From DAOUBP01 sp034432655 (GTDB taxonomy: Bacteria; Chloroflexota; Anaerolineae; CG2-30-64-16), in the NCBI GenBank assembly GCA_034432655.1, contig DAOUBP010000086.1:1-64000 (forward strand): a stretch of DNA of 64,000 nt, in the 5' to 3' direction. The notes beneath the pieces were generated by a model. It saw only the letters and a program-made list of their open reading frames with translations, ran no database searches and was not told the origin of the DNA. A program made the translations under genes and the position numbers. Positions 41,065 through 49,826 of this stretch are shown one piece after another (within the stretch, counting starts at the first letter, position 1; each line of letters starts with the position of its first letter).

Positions 41065-42018
41065 TCAGGACAACCCCAACGCCGCGCGTACTGCCGGCAG
41101 CTGGCCGGCGCTGCCCAGCTTCTCGTTTTTGTGGGCGATGAACTTCGCGTATTCCGCCATGAAGATCTTGCCCGGATCGCGCAGGTCGAATTTCTCCGGG
41201 AAGTCACGGAAGAACTCGCGGTGGACGCGCGTCCATACCAGCCGGCCATCGGTGTCAATGTTCACCTTGGTGACGCCGAGCTGGGCCGCGCGCCTAAACT
41301 GATCTTCATCCACCCCTTTGGCCCCAGACAGCCGGCCGCCGGCGGCGTTGATGCGCGCCACCTCTTCCTGGGGCACCGAGCTGGCCCCGTGCATCACCAA
41401 CGGAAAGCCGGGCAGCCGTTTCTGGATCTCTGCCAGCACATCGAACCGCACGCCTTGCCCGCCGCTGAACTTGTAAGCGCCGTGGCTGGTGCCGATCGCG
41501 CAGGCCAGGGAATCGCAGCCCGTGCGTTCGACGAACTCTTTAGCCTGATCAGGATCGGTGAGTTTGGCATCTGCTTCCGCGACGCTCACGTGCTCCTCAA
41601 CGCCCCCTAACTGGCCCAGCTCGGCTTCTACCACAATCCCGCGCGCGTGGGCGGCTTCCACCACACGCCGCGTGATCTCGATGTTCTTCTCGAACGGTTC
41701 GTGGCTGGCATCAATCATCACCGAGCTATAGAAGCCGCTGGCGATGCAGTCCATGCAGGTCTTCTCATCGCCATGATCCAGGTGCACGGCGAAAATCGCT
41801 TCGGGGAAGATCTCATCGGCGGTGCGGATGATGGCCTCCAGCATCTTCTTGTGGGTGTAGGTCCGGGCGCCTTTGCTGATCTGGATGATGAACGGCGCCT
41901 GGCTATCCAGGTTACCGCGGAACAGGCCCATCGCCTGTTCCAGGTTATTGATGTTGTAGGCGCCGATGGCGTACTTGCCGTACGCGTGCTCGAACAGCTT
42001 CTTGGTCGTGACAATCAT
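41065..42018 (-). CDS. fba: Class II fructose-1,6-bisphosphate aldolase
   Basis: This zinc-dependent aldolase interconverts fructose-1,6-bisphosphate with DHAP and glyceraldehyde-3-phosphate. The 317-residue protein shows AIGAYNINNLEQ, the zinc/catalytic motif VHLDHGDE, VMIDASHEPFEKNI, VEAELGQLGGVEE, GTSHGAYKF and LVMHGASSVP. It ends with GVTKVNIDTDGRLVWT. ATG 42018 follows AAAGGGGG; a longer frame to 42093 runs into the promoter. Confidence 0.95.
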   Translation of the reverse strand: MIVTTKKLFEHAYGKYAIGAYNINNLEQAMGLFRGNLDSQAPFIIQISKGARTYTHKKMLEAIIRTADEIFPEAIFAVHLDHGDEKTCMDCIASGFYSSVMIDASHEPFEKNIEITRRVVEAAHARGIVVEAELGQLGGVEEHVSVAEADAKLTDPDQAKEFVERTGCDSLACAIGTSHGAYKFSGGQGVRFDVLAEIQKRLPGFPLVMHGASSVPQEEVARINAAGGRLSGAKGVDEDQFRRAAQLGVTKVNIDTDGRLVWTRVHREFFRDFPEKFDLRDPGKIFMAEYAKFIAHKNEKLGSAGQLPAVRAALGLS

Positions 42019-42064
42019 GGGAACCCCCTTTACCTTACAATTATGGGCCAACTTGCCGCTTTGA

Positions 42065-42093
42065 AGTATAATAGCAAGCGCACTTTCGGTCAA
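42065..42093 (-). promoter_or_regulatory. Sigma70 promoter of fba
   Basis: On the minus strand TTGACC (42088-42093), a 17-base spacer and TATACT (42065-42070) lie about 47 bases before ATG 42018, a near-consensus promoter. Confidence 0.8.
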
Positions 42094-42143
42094 TAACCGC
42101 CTTTTGTCTTTGCTGAACAGCGGATTGTGTGAGCACTGTAACT

Positions 42144-42332
42144 ATGGCTGACCCAGCACCATCTAAAGCCGAGGCAGCGAACGAGAGCGCGGCCGCGTGC
42201 AAGCCGCCGGTTGTCGTCCTGTCCATGGGCCAGCTTTGTCCCAATTGTGGGTTTGCCAGGCTGGCGGAGGACGAATACGGCAATCTGCGTTGTCCGGTGT
42301 GTAGCTATGGCACCCGTAAGCCGTGCACGTGA
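42144..42332 (+). CDS. Small zinc-ribbon protein
   Basis: A 62-residue frame has CPNCGFARL and CPVCSYGTRKPC, a typical four-Cys zinc ribbon, at the C-terminus behind an Ala-rich leader. GTG 42129 is an alternative start. Similar ribbons end proteins such as B12-dependent ribonucleotide reductase, but here it stands alone. It precedes the disulfide oxidoreductase gene by about 50 bases. Role unknown. Confidence 0.7.
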   Translation: MADPAPSKAEAANESAAACKPPVVVLSMGQLCPNCGFARLAEDEYGNLRCPVCSYGTRKPCT

Positions 42333-42385
42333 TAACATGGTTGGGACGCGTGGCGTCCCTGGCAATCAATTACAGGAGGAATCCT

Positions 42386-43027
42386 ATGGCTCTGTTGAAT
42401 GAAGAAATCCGCAACGAGGTGAGGGCAGCCCTGGCGGATCTCAAAACGCCCGTCACTCTGAAGGTGTTTACGCAACGTTTTGAATGTCAATACTGCAAGG
42501 AAACGCGTGAGCTGGTTCAAGAGGTTGCGGCGTTGAACGACCAGCTGTCGGTTGAGGTGTATGACTTCGAGAAAGACAAAACATTGGCGGACAGCCTGGG
42601 CATTGATAAAGTGCCCGGGGTAGCCATCATCGGGGCCAAGGACTACGGCATCCGTATGTTCGGCATCCCGTCCGGCTATGAGTTCGGCAGCCTGATCGAG
42701 GCCATCCGCCTGGTTTCCGCGGGTGATTCCGGGCTGTCGCCTGCGACGCGCCAGCAGATCGCCCGGCTGCAAAAGCCCATTAAGATTCAGGTTTTCATCA
42801 CGCCCACCTGTCCCTATTGTCCGCGGGCCGTCATGCTGGCGTTCCAGATGGCGGTGGAAAGTGATTTGATCCAGTCGCACATGGTGGAAGTGATCGAATT
42901 CCCCCATTTGGGCAATAAGTATCAGGTGATGGGGGTGCCACGCACCGTGATTGACGAGACCATTCACATTGAAGGCGCGGTGCCCGAGCCGATGTTGATG
43001 CGGGAATTCGCGAAATTGCTGAAGTAA
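42386..43027 (+). CDS. Glutaredoxin-like protein disulfide oxidoreductase (PDO)
   Basis: PDO proteins contain two fused thioredoxin folds and act in cytosolic disulfide exchange, mostly in archaea and thermophilic bacteria. The 213-residue protein has both active sites: CQYC in the N-terminal unit (about residue 32) and CPYC in the C-terminal unit (about residue 141). Each is followed by a cis-Pro loop (VPGVAI, VPRTVI). ACAGGAGG precedes ATG 42386. An intrinsic terminator follows the gene. Confidence 0.93.
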   Translation: MALLNEEIRNEVRAALADLKTPVTLKVFTQRFECQYCKETRELVQEVAALNDQLSVEVYDFEKDKTLADSLGIDKVPGVAIIGAKDYGIRMFGIPSGYEFGSLIEAIRLVSAGDSGLSPATRQQIARLQKPIKIQVFITPTCPYCPRAVMLAFQMAVESDLIQSHMVEVIEFPHLGNKYQVMGVPRTVIDETIHIEGAVPEPMLMREFAKLLK

Positions 43028-43128
43028 AAGGGATACAGGCTACAGCCTTGCCTCCGGCGATATTTGGTGGCGGGGATGGCCTTTACCTTTGTGCTTCGCC
43101 GCTTGCGCCAGTGGATAAGCCGGCGATG

Positions 43129-43167
43129 GGGGCTTTCCGGTAACTGCCGGAAAGCCCCTTGTTGTTT
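43129..43167 (+). terminator. Intrinsic terminator after the PDO gene
   Basis: A perfect 12-bp stem, ggggctttccgg/ccggaaagcccc, with a 6-base loop is followed by TTGTTGTTT. The rest of the 43028-43290 gap holds the mreB promoter. Confidence 0.85.
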
Positions 43168-43217
43168 CCTCTCCGCAGCCTCAAGTGTTCGTCAGATCGG
43201 AATGGCCGTCCGTGCAT

Positions 43218-43246
43218 TTGGGAATTGAGGTTTCAAGTGATATACT
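43218..43246 (+). promoter_or_regulatory. Sigma70-like promoter of the mre operon
   Basis: TTGGGA (43218-43223), a 17-base spacer and TATACT (43241-43246) lie 45 bases before the GTG start of mreB. Confidence 0.6.
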
Positions 43247-43290
43247 TTTCTTTGTTTTGAGATTCAGAATCTATCAGGAGCACAATACGC

Positions 43291-44352
43291 GTGGTCAGCC
43301 CGCTTAACTGGTTTCTCGGTTTGTTCTCGCTGGATATCGGCATTGACCTGGGCACCGCCAATACCCTGGTCTACGTGCGCAACCGCGGCATCATGATCAA
43401 TGAGCCCTCGGTGGTGGCCATTGACAAAAAGACCAAGAAGGTGTTGGCCATCGGGTCTGAAGCCAAGGAGATGGTGGGACGCACGCCTGGGAACATCGTT
43501 GCCATCCGTCCGCTGCGCGACGGCGTGATCTCCGATTTCGACATCACCGAGCAGATGCTTCACTACTTCATCCACAAGGTGCACGAGCGGATGCTCCTGC
43601 GCGTGCCGCGGCCGCGCGTGGTGGTGGGCATTCCCAGTGGCGTCACCGAGGTGGAGAAGCGCGCGGTCTACGATGCAACGATCAGCGCCGGCGCCCGCGA
43701 AGCCTACTTGATCGAAGAGCCGATGGCAGCCGCGATCGGTGTGCCGTTGCCGATCGCGGAGGCGCGCGGCAGCATGATTGTGGACATCGGCGGCGGTACC
43801 ACCGAAGTGGCCGTCACTTCGTTGGGCGGCATCGTGGTCGCCCGCTCCATCCGGGTGGCCGGCGACGAGATGAACGAGGACATCATCAATTACGCCAAGC
43901 AGAAGTACAACCTGTTGATCGGCGAACAAATGGCGGAGAAGGTTAAAGTTGAGGCCGGTTCCGCCTATCCGTTGGACCCGGAGCTGGTGGTGGAATTGCG
44001 GGGCCGCAACCTGGTGACCGGATTGCCGGAGTCGGTGGAGATCAGCAGCGTGGAGCTGCGCGAAGCCTTGCGCAACTCGGTCTCGATCATCGTGGACACT
44101 GTCCGCCAGACCATAGACGAGACACCTCCTGAGCTCATCGCCGATCTGATGGAGCACGGTATTGCGTTGGCCGGCGGGGGCGCGCTGCTCAAGGGGCTGG
44201 CACAACGCCTGAGCGAAGAGACCAAGATGAAGGTCTATGTGGCGAACGATCCGTTGAGCTGCGTGGCGCGCGGGGCCGGCATGGTTCTGGAGCATTTCGA
44301 CGTCCTCCAGAAGACGCTGGCAAGCATGCAGCGCGGCAGCACCTTGCACTAA
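43291..44352 (+). CDS. mreB: Rod shape-determining protein MreB
   Basis: MreB is the bacterial actin that guides lateral cell-wall synthesis. The 353-residue protein has the phosphate-1 loop IDLGTANTLVYV, the NEPSVVAID segment, VGIPSGVTEVEKRAV, the phosphate-2 loop VDIGGGTTEVAV and the adenosine motif LAGGGALLKGLAQRL. The N-terminal amphipathic stretch (LNWFLGLFS) could bind membrane. It starts at GTG 43291 with an AGGAG site. First gene of a mreB-mreC-mreD-pbp2-rodA operon. Confidence 0.97.
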   Translation: MVSPLNWFLGLFSLDIGIDLGTANTLVYVRNRGIMINEPSVVAIDKKTKKVLAIGSEAKEMVGRTPGNIVAIRPLRDGVISDFDITEQMLHYFIHKVHERMLLRVPRPRVVVGIPSGVTEVEKRAVYDATISAGAREAYLIEEPMAAAIGVPLPIAEARGSMIVDIGGGTTEVAVTSLGGIVVARSIRVAGDEMNEDIINYAKQKYNLLIGEQMAEKVKVEAGSAYPLDPELVVELRGRNLVTGLPESVEISSVELREALRNSVSIIVDTVRQTIDETPPELIADLMEHGIALAGGGALLKGLAQRLSEETKMKVYVANDPLSCVARGAGMVLEHFDVLQKTLASMQRGSTLH

Positions 44353-44413
44353 ACGCGGGTTGCCGATTGCGAACACGACCGGTTGGTTCTGCAATCAGAC
44401 ATCCCGGCAGCTT

Positions 44414-45277
44414 ATGAAGCGCACATCTGGCACGACCGTCCTGTTCTTTTTCCTGGCTGCCCTCAGCCTGGTGCTGCTCATCCTGTCTTCATCCGGCCAT
44501 CTTTATCGCGTCGAGGGCGTGCTGTCCACCGTCGCCAAGCCGTTTCTGACCGTGTTCAACGGCCTTGGCCGTCAGGTCTCCAACGTGTTCATCACGTTGC
44601 GTGATCTGAATACCCTGCGCAGCACCAACCAGCAGCTGCAGTCGCAGGTCAACACTCTGATTATTGACAACCTGCGCATGAAGGAGGTCGCGGTCGAGAA
44701 TCAAAGGCTGCGAGAGCTGCTGCGTTTTGCCCAGCTCAACCCCACCTACGATTTTCGTGGGGGTCAGGTCATCGCGCGGGTGATCGGGCAGCAGCCGACC
44801 AACTACCTGGCCAGCCTCTCGATTGATCTCGGCCGTGAGCACGGCATCAAAGAGGGGATGCCGGTGGTGACCGAAGCGGGGCTGGTGGGGCGCATCTTCA
44901 AAGTGGGACCGAGCACCTCAACGGTGCTATTGATCACCGATCCCCGCAGCGGTGTTCAAGCACTGGTGCAACGGGAGAATAGCCGTGCGCGCGGGGTGGT
45001 GACCGGCCGGGCGGGTGCGCTGCCGGTGATGGAATTCATCTCCCAGGACGCGGATGTGACACCGGGCGATCTCATCATCACGTCGGGCCTGGGCGGCAAT
45101 TTTCCCAAAGGGTTGGTGATCGGCCAGGTGGTGGAAGTTCAGCGTCGCGATTTCGACATGTTCCAGCAGGCCGTCATCCGGCCAACTGTGGATTTCGATC
45201 GCATCGAGTTTGTGCTGGTGATCATGAACTTCCGGCCTCTGCCCGGCCAGCCCGAAGAACTGGAAAGCGTGGGATGA
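44414..45277 (+). CDS. mreC: Rod shape-determining protein MreC
   Basis: MreC bridges the MreB cytoskeleton and periplasmic wall synthases. The 287-residue protein has one N-terminal transmembrane helix (about 8-28), a coiled-coil (about 65-110, LRSTNQQLQSQVNTLIID... to LRELL) and two beta domains with ARVIGQQPTNYLASLSID, GMPVVTEAGLVGRI and TSGLGGNFPKGLVIGQV. ATG 44414 begins the conserved part; the frame from 44360 lacks support. It lies between mreB and mreD. Confidence 0.95.
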   Translation: MKRTSGTTVLFFFLAALSLVLLILSSSGHLYRVEGVLSTVAKPFLTVFNGLGRQVSNVFITLRDLNTLRSTNQQLQSQVNTLIIDNLRMKEVAVENQRLRELLRFAQLNPTYDFRGGQVIARVIGQQPTNYLASLSIDLGREHGIKEGMPVVTEAGLVGRIFKVGPSTSTVLLITDPRSGVQALVQRENSRARGVVTGRAGALPVMEFISQDADVTPGDLIITSGLGGNFPKGLVIGQVVEVQRRDFDMFQQAVIRPTVDFDRIEFVLVIMNFRPLPGQPEELESVG

Positions 45278-45284
45278 GGCAGCC

Positions 45285-45806
45285 ATGACGTTTCGGCGGC
45301 CCGACTGGACTTTCTATGTGACGTTGGCCGGCCTGGCGATGGTCGTGCTGGCGCAAGCCACCTTGCTCTCGCGCATCCGCGTCTTCGGCGTCAGCCCCGA
45401 CCTCCTATTGGTCACCGCGATCTGTTGGAGCCTGTTGCGCGGGGTTGGGGATGGCATGTTGTGGGGATTTGGCGGCGGCCTGGGGGTGGATGTGATCTCC
45501 GGCCTGCCATTGGGCATGTCCGCCCTGGCGTTGTTACCCGCAGCCTGGCTGGGCGGTCTGGGGCACAGCACTGTCTACAGCCCCAGCACAACGCTGCCGG
45601 TATTGTTGGTGCTCCCGGCCACCCTGTTGCGCGGCTGGATCGTCCTGGTAGCGCAGGCGGTAAGCGGACTCCGGGTGGATTGGGTTGCCACCACGCTGCA
45701 TGTTATTGCCCCTGAGGCGGCGCTCAACGCGTTGTTGATGATCGTGCTCTATCCTTTCATGCGGTGGTGGGCAGTGCGGTCAGGCTCACCGGCGACGGGG
45801 TTCTAG
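45285..45806 (+). CDS. mreD: Rod shape-determining protein MreD
   Basis: MreD is a small polytopic membrane partner of MreC. The 173-residue protein has about five hydrophobic segments and family-like elements: LLSRIRVFGVSPDLLLVTAI, LLRGVGDGMLWGFGGGLGVDVISGLPLG and a C-terminal ALNALLMIVLYPFMRWW. It sits 7 bases after mreC and 4 bases before the PBP2 gene, so the operon is compact. Confidence 0.93.
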   Translation: MTFRRPDWTFYVTLAGLAMVVLAQATLLSRIRVFGVSPDLLLVTAICWSLLRGVGDGMLWGFGGGLGVDVISGLPLGMSALALLPAAWLGGLGHSTVYSPSTTLPVLLVLPATLLRGWIVLVAQAVSGLRVDWVATTLHVIAPEAALNALLMIVLYPFMRWWAVRSGSPATGF

Positions 45807-45810
45807 AACC

Positions 45811-47901
45811 ATGCGCCATGTGAGGCATGCTTCCGGCACGCGACTTCTTCTGCTGCAGGCATTGATCGGGTTGACAGCCGTAGTGTTGATCGGCCGGCTG
45901 TGGCAGTTGCAGATGGTGGCCGGCGAACAATACCGGCTGCTGTCGGATCGCAACCGCCTGCGTCAGGTAGATATCGCGGCCCCGCGCGGGGTCATCTACG
46001 ACAGCCGCGGTCAGATCCTGGCGCGTAACCGGCCTAGCTTCACTGTTGTGGTGATCCCGGCCGATCTGCCGAAGAACGAGGCCGGGGCGCCGGACGAAGA
46101 ACAACAATCAGCTTTGTTGGACCGGCTGTTGGCGCTGCTTGCCGCGCCCGTCCCAGATGTTACCCCGACGCCAGCCCCTACGCCCGCCCCGGCAGCCGCC
46201 AGGAAGCAACCCGCGGGCCCTGAGCCCGAGTCCGTTTTCGTGATCCGCGAACGGGAGCCCTGGGTGATGCCGCGCGCAGAGATCGAACAGAAGATCGCCG
46301 ATGCGTTGTTGGGGGGCGCCTATCGGCCGATCACTGTGGCGCGCTACATCAAAGAAAGCACAGCCTTCTTGATCGCCGAGGATGCGGTCAACCTGCCCGG
46401 CGTCCAGCTGGAGCTGGAGCCGATCCGTGACTACCCGACCGGCGCGCTCACGTCCCATGTCATCGGCCACATGGGGCACATTCCCCAAGATCAACTGCCG
46501 AAGTATCAGGAGCTGGGCTATCGGATCAACGACCAGATCGGCCTGACGGGTCTGGAAGCCACTTTTGAGGCGGAATTGCGGGGCATTCCCGGCCGGCAGA
46601 CCATCGAGGTGGACGTCCACGGCCGTCGCGTGCGCACCATCGGCCAGGGCAATCCGGCTGTGCCCGGCCACAATCTAGTGTTGAACGTGGATTTGACGCT
46701 GCAACGTGTGGCCACCGAGGCGCTGCAGGCGGCGCTGGATAATTCCAGCGGTTTCACCAAGGCGACCCAGGGGGTGGTCATCGCCCTCAACCCGCGCAAC
46801 GGCAAAGTGCTGGCGCTGGTCAGCTTGCCGAGCTACGATAACAATCTGTTCGCCAAAGGGATTACGGCCGAGGCCTGGCAGGCCTTGAACACCGACCCCA
46901 ATCTGCCCTTGTTCGATCGCGCGATCGGCGGGCAATACCCGCCGGGTTCGATCTTCAAGATCATTATGGCGGCAGCGGGATTACAGGAGGGGATCATCAC
47001 CACGCGCAGCTTGCTGGGCGACGGCTTTGATGGCCAGAACGACGGCATCATCTGGCTGCCGAACCAGTATTTCCCCTGGGACCGCACGCTGGCACAGCCT
47101 TTTTACTCGTGGACGCACAAATACGGCTACGGCCACGGCTTACATAACGTGAAGAACGCCCTGGCCGTCTCCGACGACATCTTTTTCTACCTTTTGGGCG
47201 GCGGGTATCCTGACCGTTACAAGGGCCTGGGCTCCAAGAAGATCGGCGAATATGCCCGAGCGTTCGGCCTGGGCGCGGCTACCGGGATTGAGCTGCTGGG
47301 CGAGGCCAAAGGGCTGGTGCCCGATTCGCGCTGGAAGCGCCTGAACTATGCGGAAAACTGGCTGACGGGCGACACCTACAATATGAGCATCGGCCAGGGC
47401 TACATCCTGGCGTCGCCGTTACAGATGGCCAACGCAACCGCCGCGGTAGCCAACCGCGGCTATCTCTGGAAGCCCCAACTGGTGGACTACATCACCGACG
47501 ACGAGGGCAACGTGGTGCGGCCGTTCCAGCCGGTGCTGTTGCGCGAGGTGCCCGTTGATCCCTCCATCCTGGATGTGGTGCGCGAGGGGATGTACGGGGC
47601 TGTCAACTGGCCGCAGGGCACTGCCACGCGCGTGCGCGTTCCCGGCGTGACGGTGGCCGGCAAGACCGGCACGGCCGAGTACTTCCGCGATGACAATAAG
47701 GACGGCAAGGAGGACCGGGATGAGAAGGGCAACCTGCCCACCCACGCCTGGTTCAGCTGTTTTGCGCCGTACATTGACCCTGAAATCGTCGTGACCGTGT
47801 TCGTCGCCAACGGCGGCGAGGGCTCTTCCGTGGCGGCGCCCGTGGCGGCCCAGGTGCTCAACGCCTATTTTGCCGACAAAGGGGCGCAGGCCAGCAGGTG
47901 A
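45811..47901 (+). CDS. mrdA: Penicillin-binding protein 2 (class B transpeptidase)
   Basis: PBP2 cross-links peptidoglycan in the elongasome. The 696-residue protein has an N-terminal transmembrane helix, the PBP dimer domain (RQVDIAAPRGVIYDSRGQILARN), and a transpeptidase domain with the nucleophile in PPGSIFKI (SxxK), a Ser-x-Asp at AVSDDIFFYLLGGG, and AGKTGTAE (KTG). A Pro/Thr-rich linker (PDVTPTPAPTPAPAAA) interrupts the pedestal domain near residue 115, an insertion not usual in PBP2. It overlaps nothing and precedes rodA by 7 bases. Confidence 0.95.
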   Translation: MRHVRHASGTRLLLLQALIGLTAVVLIGRLWQLQMVAGEQYRLLSDRNRLRQVDIAAPRGVIYDSRGQILARNRPSFTVVVIPADLPKNEAGAPDEEQQSALLDRLLALLAAPVPDVTPTPAPTPAPAAARKQPAGPEPESVFVIREREPWVMPRAEIEQKIADALLGGAYRPITVARYIKESTAFLIAEDAVNLPGVQLELEPIRDYPTGALTSHVIGHMGHIPQDQLPKYQELGYRINDQIGLTGLEATFEAELRGIPGRQTIEVDVHGRRVRTIGQGNPAVPGHNLVLNVDLTLQRVATEALQAALDNSSGFTKATQGVVIALNPRNGKVLALVSLPSYDNNLFAKGITAEAWQALNTDPNLPLFDRAIGGQYPPGSIFKIIMAAAGLQEGIITTRSLLGDGFDGQNDGIIWLPNQYFPWDRTLAQPFYSWTHKYGYGHGLHNVKNALAVSDDIFFYLLGGGYPDRYKGLGSKKIGEYARAFGLGAATGIELLGEAKGLVPDSRWKRLNYAENWLTGDTYNMSIGQGYILASPLQMANATAAVANRGYLWKPQLVDYITDDEGNVVRPFQPVLLREVPVDPSILDVVREGMYGAVNWPQGTATRVRVPGVTVAGKTGTAEYFRDDNKDGKEDRDEKGNLPTHAWFSCFAPYIDPEIVVTVFVANGGEGSSVAAPVAAQVLNAYFADKGAQASR

Positions 47902-47908
47902 TGTCCCG

Positions 47909-49012
47909 ATGAGACGCGTGCTCAATCGCTACTTCGACTGGGCCCTCTTCGCGCTGGTGCTGTTGCTCTGCGCCTTCGGTGTGTTGATGATCGCCAGCGC
48001 ATTGGCGGGCAATGAGTTGTATGCCAACTGGTACGTGCGGCAGCTCGGCTTCCTGGCCGCAGGGCTGATCCTGATGGCGCTGGCCGCGGCGGTGGATTAT
48101 CGCCTGTTAACCAGCCTGGCCTATCCGATCTATCTCGTCCTGTTGCTTTTGCTGGTGGTGATCGCGGTGGCGGGCACGGTGGCGGGCGGCGCGCAGCGCT
48201 GGTTGGAGGTGGGCGAGTTCTTCGTGCAGCCATCGGAGCTGACCAAGATCGCGTTGATCCTGGCTCTGGCCCACTATTTGTCCAGCCGGGAAGAGAAAAT
48301 GGAGAGCATCCTGACGCCGTTGGGCGCGCTTGCCTTGATGCTCCCGGCCGTGGTTTTGATCTATCTACAGCCCAACCTGGGCACAGCGCTCTCGCTGCTG
48401 GCCATCGGCGGCATGATGCTGTTGGTGAGCGGGCTCCGCTGGCGCCACATGGTCGTGCTCGGTGGGCTGGCTGTTGGCGCGGCTGTTGCGGCCTGGCGTT
48501 TTGTGCTGCAAGATTATATGAAGCAACGTGTCTTGATGTTCCTTGACCCCAGTCAGGTCTCGGCCGCCGAGCGATACAACGTGGAGCAGGCGATCATCGG
48601 CATCGGTTCCGGGGGCTGGTTGGGGCGCGGCCTGTTTCGAGGCTCACAAAGCCAGCTCCACTTCCTGCGGGTGCGCCATAGCGATTTCATCTTTTCGGTT
48701 GTCGCCGAGGAGTTGGGTTTCATCGGCGCTGCCCTGTTGATCGTGTTGTTTGCCCTGCTGCTGCTCCGCCTGGTGCACATCGCGGCGCATGCGCGCGACA
48801 CCTTCGGCATGTTGATCGTGACCGGCGTGACGACGATGATCCTGTTTCAGGTGATCGTCAACATCGGGATGAACCTCAACATCATGCCGGTCACCGGTAT
48901 CCCGCTGCCGTTCGTCAGCTACGGCGGAAGTTCGCTGTGGGCCATGTTGATCGGGATCGGGCTGGCCGAGAGCGTGCAGCTGAGACACAAGAAGATCGGC
49001 TTTGATGCGTAG
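47909..49012 (+). CDS. rodA: RodA/FtsW-family peptidoglycan glycosyltransferase
   Basis: RodA is the SEDS glycosyltransferase that polymerises lipid II with PBP2. The 367-residue protein has about ten transmembrane helices and the family motifs GGAQRWLEVGEFFVQPSE, YLQPNLGTALSL, GSGGWLGRGLFRGSQSQLHFL, HSDFIFSVVAEELGFIGA and a C-terminal GIPLPFVSYGGSSLWAM. ATG 47909 is preferred over a start inside the PBP2 gene. It closes the mre operon; a hairpin follows. Confidence 0.95.
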   Translation: MRRVLNRYFDWALFALVLLLCAFGVLMIASALAGNELYANWYVRQLGFLAAGLILMALAAAVDYRLLTSLAYPIYLVLLLLLVVIAVAGTVAGGAQRWLEVGEFFVQPSELTKIALILALAHYLSSREEKMESILTPLGALALMLPAVVLIYLQPNLGTALSLLAIGGMMLLVSGLRWRHMVVLGGLAVGAAVAAWRFVLQDYMKQRVLMFLDPSQVSAAERYNVEQAIIGIGSGGWLGRGLFRGSQSQLHFLRVRHSDFIFSVVAEELGFIGAALLIVLFALLLLRLVHIAAHARDTFGMLIVTGVTTMILFQVIVNIGMNLNIMPVTGIPLPFVSYGGSSLWAMLIGIGLAESVQLRHKKIGFDA

Positions 49013-49031
49013 AGCCGCAGCAACGGTTTGA

Positions 49032-49052
49032 GCCGGCCTGTTGAGGGCCGGC
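49032..49052 (+). terminator. Hairpin after rodA
   Basis: gccggcc-tgttgag-ggccggc forms a perfect 7-bp GC stem in the 61-base gap before the lipoprotein gene. It lacks a T-run. Confidence 0.4.
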
Positions 49053-49073
49053 GCCTGTTCCCAGGAGGTTACC

Positions 49074-49802
49074 ATGCGAGTCTCGGGACGTCTTCCTCGG
49101 CTGTTGGCGGTGTTCTTGGCGGTGCTCCTGGCAGTTCAACTGACCGGCTGCCGCTCAAGGCCCCGGCCAACGCCGACCCCGGTGCCGGTCCTGCCACCGC
49201 AGCCGACGGCCACCGCTCCGGCCGTCACGCCCCTGCCTGAGGCCACGACGCCTGCAGGATGGGTGGAACATCAGACCGCACAGCTGAGCATCTGGCTGCC
49301 GATAGATTGGGAGGTCCTGGATCTCAGCTCCGGTGACCTGCAGGCCATCTTCGCCCTGCTGGAGCAGAGCAATCCCAATCTGGCGCGCATCATCGGCGGC
49401 CCGGAGAACCTGCAAGGCACGCTTTTTTGGGGGATCCGGCAGATGCCGACGACAGCTACCTTTGCTGATAACCTTAACATCCGCCGCACCGCATTGAACG
49501 GCCAGCAGTTGGCTTCCATGGCGGAAGTGGTGGACCCTGTCGTCGCGCAGTATCGCGGGCTGGGCTTTACGGTGATTGCTACCGATCTTAACCTGACCAT
49601 CGGCGGTCATCCCGCTGCCCAGATCGCCTATCGTTTTCCGTTCTATTTGTTGGATGGTGGACAGACCAGCGTGGAGGGCCGTCAGTATCTGATGGCTACC
49701 CCTACCGACTTGTGGATCCTGAGTTTTTCGGCCAGCCCCGACACCGTCACGGCCCTGACCCCAGTGTTTGAACGCAGCGCGCAGTCGTTCAGGGCGAAGT
49801 AG
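49074..49802 (+). CDS. Secreted lipoprotein of unknown function
   Basis: The 242-residue protein has a signal with lipobox LTGC (Cys26), a Pro/Thr-rich linker (about 30-58) and a globular domain of about 180 residues. The domain begins GWVEHQTAQLSIWLPIDWEVLDL and resembles the short 'PsbP/DcrB-like' domains of Chloroflexota lipoproteins (IWLP.DW at the start, LMATPTDLWILSFSASP near the end). AGGAGG precedes ATG 49074. Its position between rodA and gltX gives no functional clue. Confidence 0.75.
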   Translation: MRVSGRLPRLLAVFLAVLLAVQLTGCRSRPRPTPTPVPVLPPQPTATAPAVTPLPEATTPAGWVEHQTAQLSIWLPIDWEVLDLSSGDLQAIFALLEQSNPNLARIIGGPENLQGTLFWGIRQMPTTATFADNLNIRRTALNGQQLASMAEVVDPVVAQYRGLGFTVIATDLNLTIGGHPAAQIAYRFPFYLLDGGQTSVEGRQYLMATPTDLWILSFSASPDTVTALTPVFERSAQSFRAK

Positions 49803-49826
49803 GGGAGAAGGAATAGAGGGAACAAT

